Assembly (NCBI GenBank): GCA_964036045.1
Contig: OZ038382.1
Location: forward strand, 40,874,090-40,938,089
Origin: Eutreptiella sp. 'Long Island Sound 2002'
Lineage: Eukaryota; Euglenozoa; Euglenophyceae; Eutreptiales; Eutreptiaceae
Direction of reading: 5' to 3'
DNA length: 64,000 nt
Position numbers and translations under genes: made by a program. The notes under the pieces are model-generated. The model was not told the DNA's origin, did not search any database, and saw nothing but the letters and a program-made list of their open reading frames with translations. Shown here one piece after another: positions 22,736-36,155 of this stretch (position 1 is its first letter; each line of letters opens with the position of its first letter).

Positions 22736-23873
22736 GTAGGTAGGTAGGTGGGTGCACTCGGTCGTGGAGAGGCGCCCCATGGTTCCCCCTGGCGTCGCCC
22801 CTGTGACGAACAGGAAGAGGCTTCGCGCGTGAAGAGGGGAGGCGGCTTACTTCCCGCTAGACCTGACTGTTGGCCCCCAACTAAGCGGCCCCGGGCTACG
22901 CCGGGAGGGCTGATGGCCGCCAGCGTGACATGCTTGTCTCGCCGGGAGGGTGTGCCCCCGTGCTTGCGCACGTCCCCTCCTTTGGGCGGAACCCTAGGGG
23001 TTCACTGGACTTCCTGGCGTATCCCGTTCCCAAGGCGTGCATGCACATTCCTGGTACTAGGGTTCCGAGGCGCTTGGGTGTCGCACGCTCCGCCTCGAGT
23101 CCCAAAGCAGCGCAGGCCTTAGGATGCAGCCTTACCCCCGGCTCCGGATCTCGTTTGGCCGGGTCACCTGCATGGCACGGGCTGCCTCAGTGCCCGGGCT
23201 TTGGGCACTGGGTTTCCTACTGTTGTGTGGTGTTTGTGTTTGGGTCCGGTTGGCGGTTGGGTGCGGGTTTTGTTAACCCCGTCAGTCCTGGCTGGGGTCT
23301 TGGGTGGGTGTTTTTGGGCCCGATTTGTGGTGTTGTCCCTCTAGTGTCGGCTATTTGTGGTGTTCGTGGTTGGGCTTCGGTTTCGGCCTGCTTTTGGGAT
23401 GTGTGTCGTTTCGTGGGCGCCTCGCTTGCCCCCCGCCGTTTCCGGTTCCGGCGCGCGGTGTGGGCGTGTGTGCTGGGCCCGGGTCTCGCCTGTGCCCAGT
23501 CCGTCTTGGCTGGGTTGTCGGGGTGTGTTTTTTTTTTTTTTTTTGCGCTTTGGTTTTTTCTTTTCTTTTTTTTTTTTTTTCTGGGCTTTGTGGTCCCTGT
23601 CCCTCCATCCCCTTTCTTTCGGGCTGGGCTGGTGGCTCTCTTTTTTTTTTTTTTTTTTTTTTCCGTGTCCCTTTTCCCCGTGGTCCGCTGTTACTGGCTT
23701 GGTGTTGCCGGTTTTGGGTGGGTGGTTCCCCTGTTCCTCTGCGGGGGTCCCCCCCTTTTTTTTTTTTTTTTTTTTTTTCCTGGGGGGGGGGCCTGGCCGC
23801 CTGTGGTGGTGTTAGCGGGTGGTCCGGCGGCTGTGGGCTGTTTTCGTGCCTTTTCCCCTTCCCCCCTCCTTTT
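22736..23873. repeat. Flank copy 1: array-border DNA duplicated inside the array
   Basis: 1,138 bp that is not array unit. It matches 35018-36140 closely, starting at the same point in a unit (after GGACCAGAG) with GTAGGTAGGTAGG and running through the same poly-T tracts. It has about 18 extra bases near 22951-22970 relative to the other copy. The right junction returns to the array at TTTTCTTCTAATGCC, where flank and unit share only a short T-run. No gene is supported; the long frames here are poly-T translations. Confidence 0.85.
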
Positions 23874-26800
23874 CTTCTAATGCCTTCCCGGAACGCTGAA
23901 GGGGGAGCTGCAATAACTTGACAGAAAGTCCCGAATTCAATTTTGAGATATTGTGTCGGCAAGTATCACCACACTTCATTATGAAAGCACCTGGCTCTCA
24001 CACCAAGCCATACCATACCATGCCAAGCCAAGCCGGCCATGCCTTGGCTTGACGAGACGAGGCGAGCGAGCGCGCGCGCGCGGGGGTGGCGGGGGGTGCA
24101 ATGGCAGTGTGGATGTGTGGTGGCAGTGAACCAGAGCGAAAACTTCAACGGGTAGGGCGAAAGGTGCCACTTTACGAAAGCACGCGTACAGCCTAGCCAA
24201 CCACCACGCAGCAACCTGAAAATCCAATAAATGTGGCGTACCAAAATGAAACTTTTTTGCAAAAATATGGAACATGCCCCTTCTAAATTTTCTTCTAATG
24301 CCTTCCCGGAACGCTGAAGGGGGAGCTGCAATAACTTGACAGAAAGTCCCGAATTCAATTTTGAGATATTGTGTCTGCAAGTATCACCACACTTCATTAT
24401 GAAAGCACCTGGCTCTCACACCAAGCCATACCATACCATGCCAAGCCAAGCCAGCAATGCCTTGGCTTGACGAGACGAGGCGAGCGAGCGGGCGCGCGCG
24501 CGCGGGGGTGGCGGGGGGTGCAATGGCAGTGTGGGTGTGTGGTGGCAGTGGACCAGAGCGAAAACTTCAACGGGTAGGGCGAAAGGTGCCACTTTACGAA
24601 AGCACGCATACAGCCTAGCCAACTACCACGCAGCAACCTGAAAATCCAATAAATGTGGCGTACCAAAATGAAACTTTTTTGCAAAAATATGGAACATGCC
24701 CCTTCTAAATTTTCTTCTAATGCCTTCCCGGAACGCTGAAGGGGGTGCTGCAATAACTTGACAGAAAGTCCCGAATTCAATTTTGAGATATTGTGTCGGC
24801 AAGTATCACCACACTTCATTATGAAAGTACCTGGCTCTCACACCAAGCCATACCATACCATGCCAAGCCAAGCCGGCCATGCCTTGGCTTGACGAGACGA
24901 GGCGAGCGAGCGCGCGCGCGCGGGGGTGGCGGGGGGTGCAATGGCAGTGTGGGTGTGTGGTGGCAGTGGACCAGAGCGAAAACTTCAACAAGTAGGGCGA
25001 AAGGTGCCACTTTACGAAAGCACGCGTACAGCCTAGCCAACCACCACGCAGCAACCTGAAAATCCAATAAATGTGGCGTACCAAAATGAAACTTTTTTGC
25101 AAAAATATGGAACATGCCCCTTCTAAATTTTCTTCTAATGCCTTCCCGGAACGCTGAAGGGGGAGCTGCAATAACTTGACAGAAAGTCCCGAATTCAATT
25201 TTGAGATATTGTGTCGGCAAGTATCACCACACTTCATTATGAAGGCACCTGGCTCTCACACCAAGCCATACCATACCATGCCAAGCCAAGCCAGCCATGC
25301 CTTGGCTTGAAGAGACGAGGCGAGCGAGCGCGCGCGCGCGGGGGTGGCGGGGGGTGCAATGGCAGTGTGGGTGTGTGGTTGCAGTGGACCAGAGCGAAAA
25401 CTTCAACGGGTAGGGCGAAAGGTGCCACTTTACGAAAGCACGCGTACAGCCTAGCCAACCACCACGCAGCAACCTGAAAATCCAATAAACGTGGCGTACC
25501 AAAATGAAACTTTTTTGCAAAAATATGGAACATGCCCCTTCTAAATTTTCTTCTAATGCCTTCCCGGAACGCTGAAGGGGGAGCTGCAATAACTTGACAG
25601 AAAGTACCGAATTCAATTTTGAGATATTGTGTCGGCAAGTATCACCACACTTCATTATGAAGGCACCTGGCTCTAACACCAAGCCATACCATACCATGCC
25701 AAGCCAAGCCAGCCATGCCTTGGCTTGACGAGACGAGGCGATCGAGCGCGCGCGCGCGGGGGTGGCGGGGGGTGCAATGGCAGTGTGGGTGTGTGGTGGC
25801 AGTGTACCAGAGCGAAAACTTCAACGGGTAGGGCGAAAGGTGCCACTTTACGAAAGCACGCGTACAGCCTAGCCAACCACCACGCAGCAACCTGAAAATC
25901 CAATAAATGTGGCGTACCAAAATGAAACTTTTTTGCAAAAATATGGAACATGCCTCTTCTAAATTTTCTTCTAATGCCTTCCCGGAACGCTGAAGGGGGA
26001 GCTGCAATAACTTGACAGAAAGTCCCGAATTCAATTTTGAGATATTGTGTCGGCAAGTATCACCACACTTCATTATGAAGGCACCTGGCTCTCACACCAA
26101 GCCATACCATACCATGCCAAGCCAAGCCAGCCATGCCTTGGCTTGACGAGACGAGGCGAGCGAGCGCGCGCGCGCGGGGGTGGCGGGGGGTGCAATGGCA
26201 GTGTGGGTGTGTGGTGGCAGTGGACCAGAGCGAAAACTTCAACGGGTAGGGCGAAAGGTGCCACTTTACGAAAGCACGCGTACAGCCTAGCCAACCACCA
26301 CGCAGCAACCTGAAAATCCAATAAATGTGGCGTACCAAAATGAAACTTTTTTGCAAAAATATGGAACATGCCCCTTCTAAATTTTCTTCTAATGCCTTCC
26401 CGGAACGCTGAAGGGGGAGCTGCAATAACTTGACAGAAAGTCCCGAATTCAATTTTGAGATATTGTGTCGGCAAGTATCACCACACTTCATTATGAAAGC
26501 ACCTGGCTCTCACACCAAGCCATACCATACCATGCCAAGCCAAGCCAGCCATGCCTTGGCTTGACGAGACGAGGCGAGCGAGCGCGCGCGCGCGGGGGTG
26601 GCGGGGGGTGCAATGGCAGTGTGGGTGTGTGGTGGCAGTGGACCAGAGCGAAAACTTCAACGGGTAGGGCGAAAGGTGCCACTTTACGAAAGCACGCGTA
26701 CAGCCTAGCCAACCACCACGCAGCAACCTGAAAATCCAATAAATGTGGCGTACCAAAATGAAACTTTTTTGCAAAAATATGGAACATGCCCCTTCTAAAT

Positions 26801-29800
26801 TTTCTTCTAATGCCTTCCCGGAACGCTGAAAGGGGAGCTGCAATAACTTGACAGAAAGTCCCGAATTCAATTTTGAGATATTGTGTCGGCAACTATCACC
26901 ACACTTCATTGTGAAAGCACCTGGCTCTCACACCAAGCCATACCATACCATGCCAAGCCAAGCCAGCAATGCCTTGGCTTGACGAGACGAGGCGAGCGAG
27001 CGCGCGCGCGCGGGGGTGGCGGGGGGTGCAATGGCAGTGTTGGTGTGTGGTGGCAGTGGACCAGAGCGAAAACTTCAACGGGTAGGGCGAAAGGTGCCAC
27101 TTTACGAAAGCACGCGTACAGCCTAGCCAACCACCACGCAGCAACCTGAAAATCCAATAAACGTGGCGTACCAAAATGAAACTTTTTTGCAAAAATATGG
27201 AACATGCCCCTTCTAAATTTTCTTCTAATGCCTTCCCGGAACGCTGAAGGGGGAGCTGCAATAACTTGACAGAAAGTCCCGAATTCAATTTTGAGATATT
27301 GTGTCGGCAAGTATCACCACACTTCATTATGAAAGCACCTGGCTCTCACACCAAGCCATACCATACCATGCCAAGCCAAGCCGGCCATGCCTTGGCTTGA
27401 CGAGACGAGGCGAGCGAGCGCGCGCGCGCGGGGGTGGCGGGGGGTGCAATGGCAGTGTGGGTGTGTGGTGGCAGTGGACCAGAGCGAAAACTTCAACGGG
27501 TAGGGCGAAAGGTGCCACTTTACGAAAGCACGCGTACAGCCTAGCCAACCACCACGCAGCAACCTGAAAATCCAATAAATGTGGCGTACCAAAATGAAAA
27601 TTTTTTGCAAAAATATGGAACATGCCCCTTCTAAATTTTCTTCTAATGCCTTCCCGGAACGCTGAAGGGGGAGCTGCAATAACTTGACAGAAAGTCCCGA
27701 ATTCAATTTTGAGATATTGTGTCGGCAAGTATCACCACACTTCATTATGAAAGCACCTGGCCCTCACACCAAGCCATACCATACCATGCCAAGCCAAGCC
27801 AACCATGCCTTGGCTTGACGAGACGAGGCGAGCGAGCGCGCGCGCGCGGGGGTGGCGGGGTGTGCAATGGCAGTGTGGGTGTGTGGTGGCAGTGGACCAG
27901 AGCGAAAACTTCAACGGGTAGGGCGAAAGGTGCCACTTTACGAAAGCACGCGTACAGCCTAGCCAACCACCACGCAGCAACCTGAAAATCCAATAAATGT
28001 GGCGTACCAAAATGAAACTTTTTTGCAAAAATATGGAACATGCCCCTTCTAAATTTTCTTCTAATGCCTTCCCGGAACGCTGAAGGGGGAGCTGCAATAA
28101 CTTGACAGAAAGTCCCGAATTCAATTTTGAGATATTGTGTCGGCAAGTATCGGCACACTTCATTATGAAAGCACCTGGCTCTCACACCAAGCCATACCAT
28201 ACCATGCCAAGCCAAGCCAGCCATGCCTTGGCTTGACGAGACGAGGCGAGCGAGCGCGCGCGCGCGGGGGTGGCGGGGGGTGCAATGGCAGTGTGGGTGT
28301 GTGGTGGCAGTGGACCAGAGCGAAAACTTCAACGGGTAGGGCGAAAGGTGCCACTTTACGAAAGCACGCGTACAGCCTAGCCAACCACCTCGCAGCAACC
28401 TGAAAATCCAATAAATGTGGCGTACCAAAATGAAACTTTTTTGCAAAAATATGGAACATGCCCCTTCTAAATTTTCTTCTAATGCCTTCCCGGAACGCTG
28501 AAGGGGGAGCTGCAATAACTTGACAGAAAGTCCCGAATTCAATTTTGAGATATTGTGTCGGCAAGTATCACCACACTTCATTATGAAAGCACCTGGCTCT
28601 CACACCAAGCCATACCATACCATGCCAAGCCAAGCCAGCCATGCCTTGGCTTGACGAGACGAGGCGAGCGAGCGCGCGCGCGCGGGGGTGGCGGGGGGTG
28701 CAATGGCAGTGTGGGTGTGTGGTGGCAGTGGACCAGAGCGAAAACTTCAACGGGTAGGGCGAAAGGTGCCACTTTACGAAAGCACGCGTACAGCCTAGCC
28801 AACCACCACGCAGCAACCTGAAAATCCAATAAATGTGGCGTACCAAAATGAAACTTTTTTGCAAAAATATGGAACATGCCCCTTCTAAATTTCCTTCTAA
28901 TGCCTTCCCGGAACGCTGAAGGGGGAGCTGCAATAACTTGACAGAAAGTCCCGAATTCAATTTTGAGATATTGTGTCGGCAAGTATCACCACACTTCATT
29001 ATGAAAGCACCTGGCTCTCACACCAAGCCATACCATACCATGCCAAGCCAAGCCAGCCATGCCTTGGCTTGACGAGACGAGGCGAGCGAGCGCGCGCGCG
29101 CGGGGGTGGCGGGGGGTGCAATGGCAGTGTGGGTGTGTGGTGGCAGTGGACCAGAGCGAAAACTTCAACGGGTAGGGCGAAAGGTGCCACTTTACGAAAG
29201 CACGCGTACAGCCTAGCCAACCACCACGCAGCAACCTGAAAATCCAATAAATGTGGCGTACCAAAATGAAACTTTTTTGCAAAAATATGGAACATGCCCC
29301 TTCTAAATTTTCTTCTAATGCCTTCCCGGAACGCTGAAGGGGGAGCTGCAATAACTTGACAGAAAGTCCCGAATTCAATTTTGAGATATTGTGTCGGCAA
29401 GTATCACCACACTTCATTATGAAAGCACCTGGCTCTCACACCAAGCCATACCATACCATGCCAAGCCAAGCCAGCCATGCCTTGGCTTGACGAGACGAGG
29501 AGAGCGAGCGCGCGCGCGCGGGGGTGGCGGGGGGTGCAATGGCAGTGTGGGTGTGTGGTGGCAGTGGACCAGAGCGAAAACTTCAACGGGTAGGGCGAAA
29601 GGTGCCACTTTACGAAAGCACGCGTACAGCCTAGCCAACCACCACGCAGCAACCTGAAAATCGAATAAATGGGGCGTACCAAAATGAAACTTTTTTGCAA
29701 AAATATGGAACATAGGCCTGCTAAATTCTCTTCTAATGCCTTCCCGGAACGCTGAACGGGGAGCTGCAATAACTTGACAGAAAGTCCCGAATTCAATTTT

Positions 29801-32800
29801 GAGATATTGTGTCGGCAAGTATCACCACACTTCATTATGAAAGCACCTGGCTCTCACACCAAGCCATACCATACCATGCCAAGCCAAGCCAGCCATGCCT
29901 TGGCTTGACGAGACGAGGCGAGCGAGCGCGCGCGCGCGGGGGTGCCGGGGGGTGCAATGGCAGTGTGGGTGTGTGGTGGCAGTGGACCAGAGCGAAAACT
30001 TCAACGGGTAGGGCGAAAGGTGCCACTTTACGAAAGCACGCGTACAGCCTAGCCAACCACCACGCAGCAACCTGAAAATCCAATAAATGTGGCGTACCAA
30101 AATGAAACTTTTTTGCAAAAATATGGAACATGCCCCTTCTAAATTTTCTTCTCATGCCTTCCCGGAACGCTGAAGGGGGAGCTGCAATAACTTGACAGAA
30201 AGTCCCGAATTCAATTTTGAGATATTGTGTCGGCAAGTATCACCACACTTCATTATGAAAGCACCTGGCTCTCACACCAAGCCATACCATACCATGCCAA
30301 GCCAAGCCAGCCATGCCTTGGCTTGACGAGACGAGGCGAGCGAGCGCGCGCGCGCGGGGGTGGCGGGGGGTGCAATGGCAGTGTGGGTGTGTGGTGGCAG
30401 TGGACCAGAGCGAAAACTTCAACGGGTAGGGCGAAAGTTGCCACTTTACGAAAGCACGCGTACAGCCTAGCCAGCCACCACGCAGCAACCTGAAAATCCA
30501 ATAAATGTGGCGTACCAAAATGAAACTTTTTTGCAAAAATATGGAACATAGGCCTTCTAAATTTTCTTCTAATGCCTTCCCGGAACGCTGAAGGGGGAGC
30601 TGCAATAACTTGACAGAAAGTCCCGAATTCAATTTTGAGATATTGTGTCGGCAAGTATCACGGCACTTCATTATGAAAGCACCTGGCTCTCACACCAAGC
30701 CATACCATACCATGCCAAGCCAAGCCAGCCATGCTTTGGCTTGACGAGACGAGGCGAGCGAGCGCGCGCGCGCGGGGGTGGCGGGGGGTGCAATGGCAGT
30801 GTGGGTGTGTGGTGGCAGTGGACCAGAGCGAAAACTTCAACGGGTAGGGCGAAAGGTGCCACTTTACGAAAGCACGCGTACAGCCTAGCCAACCACCACG
30901 CAGCAACCTGAAAATCCAATAAATGTGGCGTACCAAAATGAAACTTTTTTGCAAAAATATGGAACATGCCCCTTCTAAATTTTCTTCTAATGCCTTCCCG
31001 GAACGCTGAAGGGGGAGCTGCAATAACTTGACAGAAAGTCCCGAATTCAATTTTGAGATATTGTGTCGGCAAGTATCACCACACTTCATTATGAAAGCAC
31101 CTGGCTCTCACACCAAGCCATACCATACCATGCCAAGCCAAGCCAGCCATGCCTTGGCTTGACGAGACGAGGCGAGCGAGCGCGCGCGCGCGGGGGTGGC
31201 GGGGGGTGCAATGGCAGTGTGGGTGTGTGGTGGCAGTGGACCAGAGCGAAAACTTCAACGGGTAGGGCGAAAGGTGCCACTTTACGAAAGCACGCGTACA
31301 GCCTAGCCAACCACCACGCAGCAACCTGAAAATCCAATAAATGGGGCGTACCAAAATGAAACTTTTTTGCAAAAATATGGAACATAGGCCTTCTAAATTT
31401 TCTTCTAATGCCTTCCCGGAACGCTGAAGGGGGAGCTGCAATAACTTGACAGAAAGTCCCGAATTCAATTTTGAGATATTGTGTCGGCAAGTATCACCAC
31501 ACTTCATTATGAAAGCACCTGGCTCTCACACCAAGCCATACCATACCATGCCAAGCCAAGCCAGCCATGCCTTGGCTTGACGAGACGAGGCGAGCGAGCG
31601 CGCGCGCGCGGGGGTGGCGGGGGGTGCAATGGCAGTGTGGTTGTGTGGTGGCAGTGGACCAGAGCGAAAACTTCAACGGGTAGGGCGAAAGGTGCCACTT
31701 TACGAAAGCACGCGTACAGCCTAGCCAACCACCACGCAGCAACCTGAAAATCCAATAAATGTGGCGTACCAAAATGAAACTTTTTTGCAAAAATATGGAA
31801 CATGCCCCTTCTAAATTTTCTTCTAATGCCTTCCCAGAACGCTGAAGGGGGAGCTGCAATAACTTGACAGAAAGTCCCGAATTCAATTTTGAGATATTGT
31901 GTCGGCAAGTATCACCACACTTCATTATGAAAGCACCTGGCTCTCACACCAAGCCATACCATACCATGCCAAGCCAAGCCAGCCATGCCTTGGCTTGACG
32001 AGACGAGGCGAGCGAGCGCGCGCGCGCGGGGGTGGCGGGGGGTGCAATGGCAGTGTGGGTGTGTGGTGGCAGTGGACCAGAGCGAAAACTTCAACGGGTA
32101 GGGCCAAAGGTGCCACTTTACGAAAGCACGCGTACAGCCTAGCCAACCACCACGCAGCAACCTGAAAATCCAATAAATGTGGCGTACCAAAATGAAACTT
32201 TTTTGCAAAAATATGGAACATGCCCCTTCTAAATTTTCTTCTAATGCCTTCCCGGAACGCTGAAGGGGGAGCTGCAATAACTTGACAGAAAGTCCCGAAT
32301 TCAATTTTGAGATATTGTGTCGGCAAGTATCACCACACTTCATTATGAAAGCACCTGGCTCTCACACCAAGCCATACCATACCATGCCAAGCCAAGCCAG
32401 CCATGCCTTGGCTTGACGAGACGAGGCGAGCGAGCGCGCGCGCGCGGGGGTGGCGGGGGGTGCAATGGCAGTGTGGGTGTGTGGTGGCAGTGGACCAGAG
32501 CGAAAACTTCAACGGGTAGGGCGAAAGGTGCCACTTTACGAAAGCACGCGTACAGCCTAGCCAACCACCACGCAGCAACCTGAAAATCCAATAAATGTGG
32601 CGTACCAAAATGAAACTTCTTTGCCAAAATATGGAACATGCCCCTTCTAAATTTTCTTCTAATGCCTTCCCGGAACGCTGAAGGGGGAGCTGCAATAACT
32701 TGACAGAAAGTCCCGAATTCAATTTTGAGATATTGTGTCGGCAAGTATCACCACACTTCATTATGAAAGCACCTGGCTCTCACACCAAGCCATACCATAC

Positions 32801-35017
32801 CATGCCAAGCCAAGCCAGCCATGCCTTGGCTTGACGAGACGAGGCGAGCGAGCGCGCGCGCGCGGGGGTGGCGGGGGGTGCAATGGCAGTGTGGGTGTGT
32901 GGTGGCAGTGGACCAGAGCGAAAACTTCAACGGGTAGGGCGAAAGGTGCCACTTTACGAAAGCACGCGTACAGCCTACCCAACCACCACGCAGCAACCTG
33001 AAAATCCAATAAATGTGGCGTACCAAAATGAAACTTTTTTGCAAAAAAATGGAACATGCCCCTTCTAAATTTTCTTCTAATGCCTTCCCGGAACGCTGAA
33101 GGGGGAGCTGCAATAACCTGACAGAAAGTCCCGAATTCAATTCTGAGATATTGTGTCGGCAAGTATCACCACACTTCATTATGAAAGCACCTGGCTCTCA
33201 CACCAAGCCATACCATACCATGCCAAGCCAAGCCAGCCATGCCTTGGCTTGACGAGACGAGGCGAGCGAGCGCGCGCGCGCGGGGGTGGCGGGGGGTGCA
33301 ATGGCAGTGTGGGTGTGTGGTGGCAGTGGACCAGAGCGAAAACTTCAACGGGTAGGGCGAAAGGTGCCACTTTACGAAAGCACGCGTACAGCCTAGCCAA
33401 CCACCACGCAGCAACCTGAAAATCCAATAAATGTGGCGTACCAAAATGAAACTTTTTTGCAAAAATATGGAACATGCCCCTTCTAAATTTTCTTCTAATG
33501 CCTTCCCGGAACGCTGAAGGGGGAGCTGCAATAACTTGACAGAAAGTCCCGAATTCAATTTTGAGATATTGTGTCGGCAAGTATCACCACACTTCATTAT
33601 GAAAGCACCTGGCTCTCACACCAAGCCATACCATACCATGCCAAGCCAAGCCAGCCATGCCTTGGCTTGACGAGACGAGGCGAGCGAGCGCGCGCGCGCG
33701 GGGGTGGCGGGGGGTGCAATGGCAGTGTGGGTGTGTGGTGGCAGTGGACCAGAGCGAAAACTTCAACGGGTAGGGCCAAAGGTGCCACTTTACGAAAGCA
33801 CGCGTACAGCCTACCCAACCACCACGCAGCAACCTGAAAATCCAATAAATGTGGCGTACCAAAATGAAACTTTTTTGCAAAAATATGGAACATGCCCCTT
33901 CTAAATTGTCGCCTAATGCCTTCCCGGAACGCTGAAGGGGGAGCTGCAATAACTTGACAGAAAGTTCCGAATTCAATTTTGAGATATTGTGTCGGCAAGT
34001 ATCACCGCACTTCATTATGAAAGCACCTGGCTCTCGCACCAAGCCATACCATACCGTACCATGCCAAGCCAAGCCAGCCATGACTTGGCTTGACGAGACG
34101 AGGCGAGCGAGCGCGCGCGCGGGGGTGGCGGGGGGTGCAATGGCAGTGTGGGTGTGTGGTGGCAGTGGACCAGAGCGAAAATTTCAACGGGCAGGGCCAA
34201 AGGTGCCACTTTACGAAAGCACGCGTACAGCCTAGCCAACCACCACGCAGCAACCTGAAAATCCAATAAATGTGGCGTACCAAAATGAAACTTTTTTGCA
34301 AAAATATGGAACATGCCCGTTCTAAATTCTCGTCTAATGCCTTCCCGGACCCCTGAAGGGGGAGCTGCAATAACTTGACAGAAAGTCCCGAATTCAATTT
34401 TGAGATATTGTGTCGGCAAGTATCACCGCACTTCATTATGAAAGCACCTGGCTCTCGCACCAAGCCATACCATACCATACCATGCCAAGCCAAGCGAACC
34501 ATGCCTTGGCTTCACGGGACGAGGCGAGCGAGCGCGCGCGCGGGGGTGGCGGGGGGTGCAATGGCAGTGTGGGTGTGTGGTGGCAGTGGACCAGAGCGAA
34601 GACTTCCACGGGCAGGGCCAAGGGTGCCACTTTACGAAAGCACGCGCACAGCCTACCCAACCACCACGCAGCAACCTGAAACACCAATAAATGTGGCCTA
34701 CCAAAATGAAACGTTTTTGCAAAAATATGGAACATGCCCCTTCTAAATTGTTGCCTAATGCCTTCCCGGAACCCTGAAGGGGGAGCTGCAATAACTTGAC
34801 AGAAAGTCCCGAATTCAATTTTGAGATATTGTGTCGGCAAGTATCACCGCACTTCATTATGAAAGCACCTGGCTCTCGCACCAAGCCATACCATACCATA
34901 CCATGCCAAGCCAAGCCAGCCATGCCTTGGCTTGACGAGACGAGGCGAGCGAGCGCGCGGGCGGGGGTGGCGGGGGGTGCAATGGCAGTGTGGGTGTGTG
35001 GTGGCAGTGGACCAGAG
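23874..35017. repeat. Tandem array block B, ~27 units of mostly 418 bp
   Basis: Same unit and orientation as block A, mostly the two-CATAC 418 bp form. Units from about 28 to 33.6 kb are nearly identical. A variant ACATAGGCC replaces ACATGCCCC at about 29711, 30547 and 31385, i.e. every second unit (836-838 bp), so dimeric structure exists here too. Toward 33.9-35.0 kb the three-CATAC form returns, mirroring the end of block A at 22.5-22.7 kb. Confidence 0.92.
31134..31161. repeat. 9 bp inverted repeat present in most array units (example)
   Basis: CAAGCCAAG at 31134-31142 and CTTGGCTTG at 31153-31161 form a perfect 9 bp stem around a 10-base spacer. The same dyad recurs in most units, directly upstream of the alternating GCGCGC tract. 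A structural or protein-binding role is possible but not shown. Confidence 0.7.
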
Positions 35018-36140
35018 GTAGGTAGGTAGGTGGGTGCACTCGGTCGTGGAGAGGCCCCCCATGGTTCCCCCTGGCGTCGCCCCTGTGACGAACAGGAAGA
35101 GGCTTCGCGCGTGAAGAGGGGAGGCGGCTTACTTCCCGCTAGACCTGACTGTTGGCCCCCAACTAAGCGGCCCCGGGCTACGCCGGGAGGGCTGATCGCC
35201 GCCAGCGTGACATGCTTGTCTCGCCGGGCGGGTGTGCCCCTCCTTTGGGCGGAACCCTAGGGGTTCACCGGACTTCCTGGCGTATCCCGTTCCCAAGGCG
35301 TGCATGCACATTCCTGGTACTAGGGTTCCGAGGCGCTTGGGTGTCGCACGCTCCGCCTCGAGTCCCAAAGCAGCGCAGGCCTTAGGATGCAGCCTTACCC
35401 CCGGGCTCCGGATCTCGTTTGGCCGGGTCACCTGCATGGCACGGGCTGCCTCAGTGCCCGGGCTTTGGGCACTGGGTTTCCTACTGTTGTGTGGTGTTTG
35501 TGTTTGGGTCCAGTTGGCGGTTGGGTGCGGGTTTTGTTAACCCCGTCAGTCCTGGCTGGGGTCTTGGGTGGGTGTTTTTGGGCTCGATTTGTGGTGTTGT
35601 CCCTCTAGTGTCGGCTATTTGTGGTGTTCGTGGTTGGGCTTCGGTTTCGGCCTGCTTTTGGGATGTGTGTGGTTTCGTGGGCGCCTCGCTTGCCCCCCGC
35701 CGTTTCCGGTTCCGGCGCGCGGTGTGGGCGTGTGTGCTGGGCCCGGGTCTCGCCTGTGCCCAGTCCGTCTTGGCTGGGTTGTCGGGGTGTGTTTTTTTTT
35801 TTTTTTGCGCTTTGGTTTTTTCTTTTCTTTTTTTTTTTTTTTTCTGGGCTTTGTGGTCCCTGTCCCTCCATCCCCTTTCTTTCGGGCTGGGCTGGTGGCT
35901 CTCTTTTTTTTTTTTTTTTTTTTTTTTCCGTGTCCCTTTTCCCCGTGGTCCGCTGTTACTGGCTTGGTGTTGCCGGTTTTGGGTGGGTGGTTCCCCTGTT
36001 CCTCTGCGGGGGTCCCCCCCCTTTTTTTTTTTTTTTCTTTTTTTCCTGGGGGGGGGGCCTGGCCGCCTGTGGTGGTGTTAGCGGGTGGTTGGGCGGCTGT
36101 GGGCTGTTTTCGTGCCTTTTCCCCTTCCCCCCTCCTTTTT
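35018..36140. repeat. Flank copy 2: right border of the array
   Basis: Array units stop at GGACCAGAG and this GC-rich sequence begins with GTAGGTAGGTAGG. It is the counterpart of 22736-23873 and continues without a break into 36141, so it is probably the original border. I do not recognise the sequence and see no credible gene. Confidence 0.8.
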
Positions 36141-36155
36141 TTTTTTTTTTTGGGG
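35791..36155. repeat. Cluster of five poly-T tracts
   Basis: Long T-runs begin near 35791, 35830, 35903, 36020 and 36139, several bordered by C- or G-runs. The first four recur in flank copy 1 near 23527, 23566, 23641 and 23756. Read on the minus strand they are A-tracts and could be relics of retroposed tails. Homopolymer lengths in an assembly are unreliable. Confidence 0.6.

Noticed and set aside
23300-23960. Long frames rich in Phe or Lys over the poly-T regions (also at 35400-36560)
   Set aside because: They are translations of T-runs and G/C-runs, with no domain and no consistent start.
10568-35017. Recurring open frames of 80-300 residues on both strands in the array, which could look like a multigene family
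   Set aside because: They are present in several frames of the same repeat, change frame between units because unit length is usually not a multiple of three, are low in complexity and match no known protein.
10568-35017. AATTTTGAG in each array unit as an Sm-site of a tandem snRNA gene
   Set aside because: The flanking sequence shows no snRNA or 5S rRNA similarity or promoter elements that I recognise; the short motif alone is expected by chance.
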